NCBI GenBank assembly: GCA_010279815.1
Contig: QEOQ01000204.1
Location: 1,179,561 to 1,243,560, forward strand
Origin: Brachionus plicatilis
Lineage: Eukaryota; Rotifera; Eurotatoria; Ploima; Brachionidae
Length of the DNA: 64,000 nt
Direction: 5' to 3'
In this document: positions 60,206-64,000 of the stretch, one piece after another
How the letters are laid out: each line of letters begins with the position of its first letter
How positions within the stretch are numbered: position 1 is the first letter of the stretch
Translations under genes and position numbers: made by a program
Notes under the pieces: generated by a model
The model's input: the letters and a program-made list of their open reading frames with translations, nothing else
What the model was told of the DNA's origin: nothing
Database searches by the model: none

Positions 60206-62520
60206 ATAAAATATGAAATTATTTCTAAGAATTTAAAAGTAAAAAAAAAAAACATCTTGCTTTTCATTTTTTTTTTCTTAATTAAAAAAAAAACAAAAAA
60301 ATACAGGTCATTTTGAATTTAAAGAAAATTAAATAAAATTCTTATTGATTATTCAAAAGTAATATTAAATTAGAACTTACTTTTTTTCACCACTAATTTA
60401 CTAACTAATCTAAATAATTAAATTGATAATTTTTTTAAGTAACAGGCTGATTTTGATTTCATCAATTTTTAAGGATGAATGAATCGGTTATCAAATATTT
60501 CATATTTAAAATTAGTAATGTTTTTAAGTTGGAATAAATTAGTCAATTTATGTGATGTAAAATGTTTTTTTTATTTAATAATATACAAATTAGATTAAGT
60601 TTTTTTGCAATTTATCAAAAAAAATATCTCGAAAAAAAGAAGTTTCTCGAGGAAAAATATTTAAAAAAACTCGTGAGATAGCGTTTTAACTATTTTACTA
60701 AATCTAATTCTCTTCATTCAACGAAATTGGATTGATTAGTTTTAAATTGAACAGCATCTTACTAAAAAGTTTGATGTTGCTTATTAATATTTCATTCTCT
60801 CATTTGATTTTACGAAAATTATTTACAAAATTCTTGGCATAAATTTGATTTAAGATCCCTAGTTCTGCACTCTTTCACGAAATAATTAGTAAAAAAACGT
60901 GTCTATAATGTTACTTTAAAAATTATCTTAAAAACATTTTTATTTAAATTTAAATCCATAAGAAAATTTTACATTGTTTTGACAAGAGACTGTTAATTTT
61001 ATCTTTCGAAGATAAGATTTCCATTAGACAATTTTGATCGACTCTATCAAAGAAAGCTAAATTTTAACGTGACACTGGATAAATGTTTTTTTTTTTAATT
61101 GATAGCAAAAAAAAATCATAATCAGAAAAGAAATAAGTTGTTTAGTGATAGGTAACTGGTATTTGATCTAAGAATTTATTCTTTCTATTAATATTTTATT
61201 CTTAAAAAGCCCATTTCTATTTAAAGATTTTATTCAAAATTAATTTATAAAATAGATAGCAAATTTATGCAGATTGGTTACTAAAAAATCAGTGGTAATT
61301 TATGTCATTTTTTTTTGTCTGTGTCATCTTCAATTTTCAAAATTACTAAATTTAATCATCTCTCACATTCCTGGCTAAAAAGGAAAAGATATTAGGACCT
61401 TTCTGTGCAATTTCATAATGTATGAATTAATATATTTATTTATTTCTTGATTTTTATCGTTGGCTAAGATCTCTGTTTTAGTAAAAGTTAACAAGCTATT
61501 AAAGCAAAAACGACATGTGTTCTTTAATAACTTTTTAAATTCTTGTTCATTACAAAAATTTATTTCAATATTCCTTGTTACTTGATGGATTTTGATGAAG
61601 TTTACTTTCTTAAATGATCTAAGATCGGATGAAATTTATTTTAAAAAATAACAATATACTTCTTATTTTCGGGTTTTTTATTTTTTTAAAATATTTTCAA
61701 CGAAACAAAGACAAGAATCGAATTTATGGTAGAATATTTTTTGCTTCTTTTGTATGATTAAAAGAAATATTGAATCAACCGCAATTTATAATATTCCTTA
61801 ATAGAATTATCTTTTATTATAATTTTCTTCATTTGACTGCTGATCTGAAAAGAAGGACTCAGAATCATTCTGAGTATACCGAGAAAAAGTTCATATTATT
61901 TAATAGTACAGTGCTTGTATAATAATATAAATTTAATTTTTTACATTAGAAATAGTAGATTGGCGATATTTACTATACGTTATTTTTAAAAAGGCTTTTT
62001 TTATTTCATTTTAGTATTTTTTATTTTTTTTAGAATACTTTACTTTGAGGCTGTAATAGTAAACAATAATTTATATTTATGTAAGAAGCTAGAAATTAGA
62101 AAATTAAAAAATTAGCTAATTTTTAAAAATATTAAAAAATAATCAAAACCTAAGAATATTATTTTTTTTTTCTTTTTAATTAATAATGTTAATAATAATT
62201 ATATCAGACCATCAAAGTAGAAAAGCTTTATGAAAACCCAGCAAGTAATTAGCGAAATTAAAAAAAAATTTTATAAACAAGAATTTAATTAAATAGTTTA
62301 GTTTTTATAGAATAAAAAACAATTATTAACGTAAATTTTGGTCCAAAAAGTCAACTAAAACTTTTACTAATGTTTTTCACTGAAAATTAAATCTTGAGAT
62401 AACAATTTATTAGTAAGTAAATAACTGCATATTTTTTTGCTAATTTTGTTCCACTCTAAAAAGCTAAAAAATCACATTTTCACTATAAAAGTTAAATTAT
62501 AAAAAAAAATATATATTAAA
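60206..62520. other. AT-rich intergenic DNA, no gene seen
   Basis: 2.3 kb with no supportable ORF. Only homopolymer runs and short AT palindromes were seen. Confidence 0.5.
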
Positions 62521-62896
62521 AATCAATGGTTTTGTAAAATTCAGTACAAAAGAACAGAACAAAGTGTAAAAAACTTAAATAACTTTTTTTCTAAAAGTTT
62601 AAAATTAATTCTGTTAATGCAGAGAGGTGCAACATTCAAAGTTACATCAATTGTAAAAGTTTGCTAATGATGTGCAAAATCTATGCAAAATGCAATACGC
62701 TCGATTATATTGAAATTCAATTTCTGCTAAACTCTGAAAATTTAGAAGACCTTGATATTTGATACAACTTTGAATGTTGCACTAAGTTGCATTTACAGAA
62801 TTAAGTTCAAACATTTAGAAAAAAAGTTATTTAATTTTTTTACATTTTTTTTTGTTATTTTTATCATTTTTTACTGAATTTCACAAAATCAAAATC
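62521..62896. repeat. Long imperfect inverted repeat (foldback or MITE-like element)
   Basis: Left arm 62521-62650 and right arm about 62758-62896 are roughly complementary over about 130 bases. The best-conserved inner part is GTGCAACATTCAAAGTT on the left against its complement AACTTTGAATGTTGCAC on the right. Outer parts share GTAAAATTCAGTAC versus GTGAAATTCAGTAA, and TTAAATAACTTTTTTTCTAAA. The loop is about 105 bases and non-coding. It is probably a miniature DNA transposon. No target-site duplication was confirmed. Confidence 0.7.
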
Positions 62897-62990
62897 ATTT
62901 AAAGTTTGAACATAATCGATTCAAGTGTGCAAATGATGATGATGTATTAATTCATCGAAAAATTAATTCATATAAAATTAATAAAATCAA

Positions 62991-63420
62991 ACAGAACTCA
63001 TAGAATATATTTTGGTAGAAAATTTTTTTAATAAAAATATTCTCATAGAATCTTTTTTTCATAGAAATTATGTTAACAACTTTAATAGATAATTTTAAAG
63101 ATTAAATTAAACAAAAATTTTTTTAAGAAAGGAATTTTAAATGTATTTAAATTTTATTAATTTTTTTAATTAAAATTTTCATTTTTTGTAGATTTTGTAG
63201 AAAATTTCAAATATTTTTTCGATTTATGGTCAATTAAAAAATAAGAGAAATTATTATTCTTGAAAAAAAAATGAATTTTTTGATAAATTTTTTTGAATGA
63301 TTTTTCAATATTTAATTCCTTAAAAAAATTCAATGAAAATAAATCTATTAAATAATTAATCTATGAAAATGATTCTATGAAATAATAATTCTACGAAAAA
63401 AAAAAATCTATGAACCGAAC
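62991..63420. repeat. Second inverted repeat with spaced ATAGAA / TTCTAT motifs
   Basis: The left arm (62991-63070) repeats CATAGAA or TAGAA four times. The right arm (about 63335-63420) carries the complementary TTCTATGA, TTCTACGA and TCTATGA at similar spacing, ending in TCTATGAACCGAACGTTC. The core is AT-rich. It may be a nonautonomous element lying next to the first inverted repeat. Confidence 0.5.
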
Positions 63421-63592
63421 GTTCACCCAAATGATAGATCAATTGAACAACGTTAGAACAGGAATCGGACAAACAAAACGACACATATAAAAAAATCTTT
63501 AATCTCAACAAAGGATAATTAAATTTCTCTACATAATAACAACGCTAATTTAGCATTTAAGCCTATAAATCCAGAAGGAGAGCGCTATAATT

Positions 63593-63715
63593 TATGTTGC
63601 GAAATTCGATAAGCAAGCTAAATCAAATCCTGTGAGCGATTTAACAACCGGGATTCGTATTCCAACATGTACAGAGAGCGATTTTGCTGATTTTTTAAAG
63701 AACAACAATAAATAA
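63593..63715 (+). pseudogene. Decayed coding fragment, unknown family
   Basis: Forty open codons reading YVAKFDKQAKSNPVSDLTTG and then IRIPTCTESDFADFLK, ending in TAA at 63713-63715. Just upstream, in another frame, PINPEGERYNL is open, as expected after a one-base frameshift. Composition differs from the flanking AT-rich DNA. It could be the end of a transposon protein or an exon of a gene cut by the window edge; no family was recognised. Confidence 0.3.
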
Positions 63716-64000
63716 ATAAATTAAAATATTATTAATCGATCTAGCGCTTTTCTTGTTTGTTTCCAGCTAGCTCTCGTGGTTGTCTTTCTAACCACTTTTT
63801 CCCGGTTGACCCATGACGTCAATTAATAATAATAATTTATTATCAAGTCTAGAGCATAATTTTGACTTGAACTTTTGTATCGTTATAGTTTCTGTTCAAT
63901 CGCTCCCAATTTGACCATTTAATTATATTATCCCTAACATAAATTATGATGCGCGATTTAGCACACAAAAATTCAAATAGATCGATATTTTTTTATGTGT
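63716..64000. other. Right-edge sequence with a GC-rich patch
   Basis: At 63750-63825 is a GC-rich stretch containing GTGGTTGTCTTTCTAACC and a TGACGTCA palindrome, followed by AATAATAATAAT. It resembles a retroelement 3' end with an (AAT)n tail, like the one at 59221, but no coding sequence supports this. The rest is AT-rich. Confidence 0.3.

Noticed and set aside
1..64000. tRNA, rRNA, CRISPR array, operon or bacterial-style promoter
   Set aside because: No tRNA B-box with a matching A-box, no rRNA-like GC-rich block and no regularly spaced repeats were seen. Gene structure is eukaryotic, with introns.

Overview
The window is AT-rich animal nuclear DNA. Its genes have many introns, mostly GT-AG and about 50 bases long, and it carries metazoan hallmark genes: a Cdc25 phosphatase, Nup107, NELF-B, PIG-C, IMMP2L and a giant transmembrane cadherin with laminin-G-like modules. 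Small introns, close gene spacing, extreme AT bias and relics of non-LTR retrotransposons fit a compact invertebrate genome. My best guess is a monogonont rotifer of the Brachionus type, but that is inference.

Layout, left to right. (1) The 3' part of cdc25 (+, 1-1943). (2) PIGC (+, 4053-5387) faces the 3' end of a 708-residue coiled-coil gene (-, 5443-9902), with 55 bases between stop codons. (3) A decayed reverse-transcriptase fragment (10100-11137). (4) An intronless ORF on the minus strand for a diaminopimelate-decarboxylase-type PLP enzyme (11270-12760), unusual for an animal. (5) NUP107 (-, 14771-20303). (6) An armadillo plus three-FN3 gene of unknown role (+, 22102-26174). (7) A 3900-residue cadherin-like receptor in only two exons (+, 31188-42941). 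(8) A small intronless gene for a secreted six-cysteine protein (+, 43303-43869). (9) A tandem pair of M17 leucine-aminopeptidase-like genes (-, 45728-47754 and 49261-51451); the second is divergent to NELFB (+, 51617-53773) across a 165-base gap. (10) IMMP2L (-, 55359-56058). (11) A gene-poor AT-rich right end with a CR1/jockey-like RT relic (59220-60205), two long inverted repeats and one small decayed ORF.

Exon joins below were worked out by hand from splice signals, reading phase and recalled conserved protein motifs. Phases agree across nearly all joins, so the multi-exon models should be reliable to a few bases.

Strongest points for a second look: the LysA-type gene as a likely horizontal acquisition; an exon-sized gene-conversion tract between the two M17 paralogues; the giant two-exon cadherin; the unusual ARM/FN3 architecture; and the foldback elements near the right edge. 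I found no operons, CRISPR arrays, rRNA or convincing tRNA genes, and no clearly novel multi-gene system.
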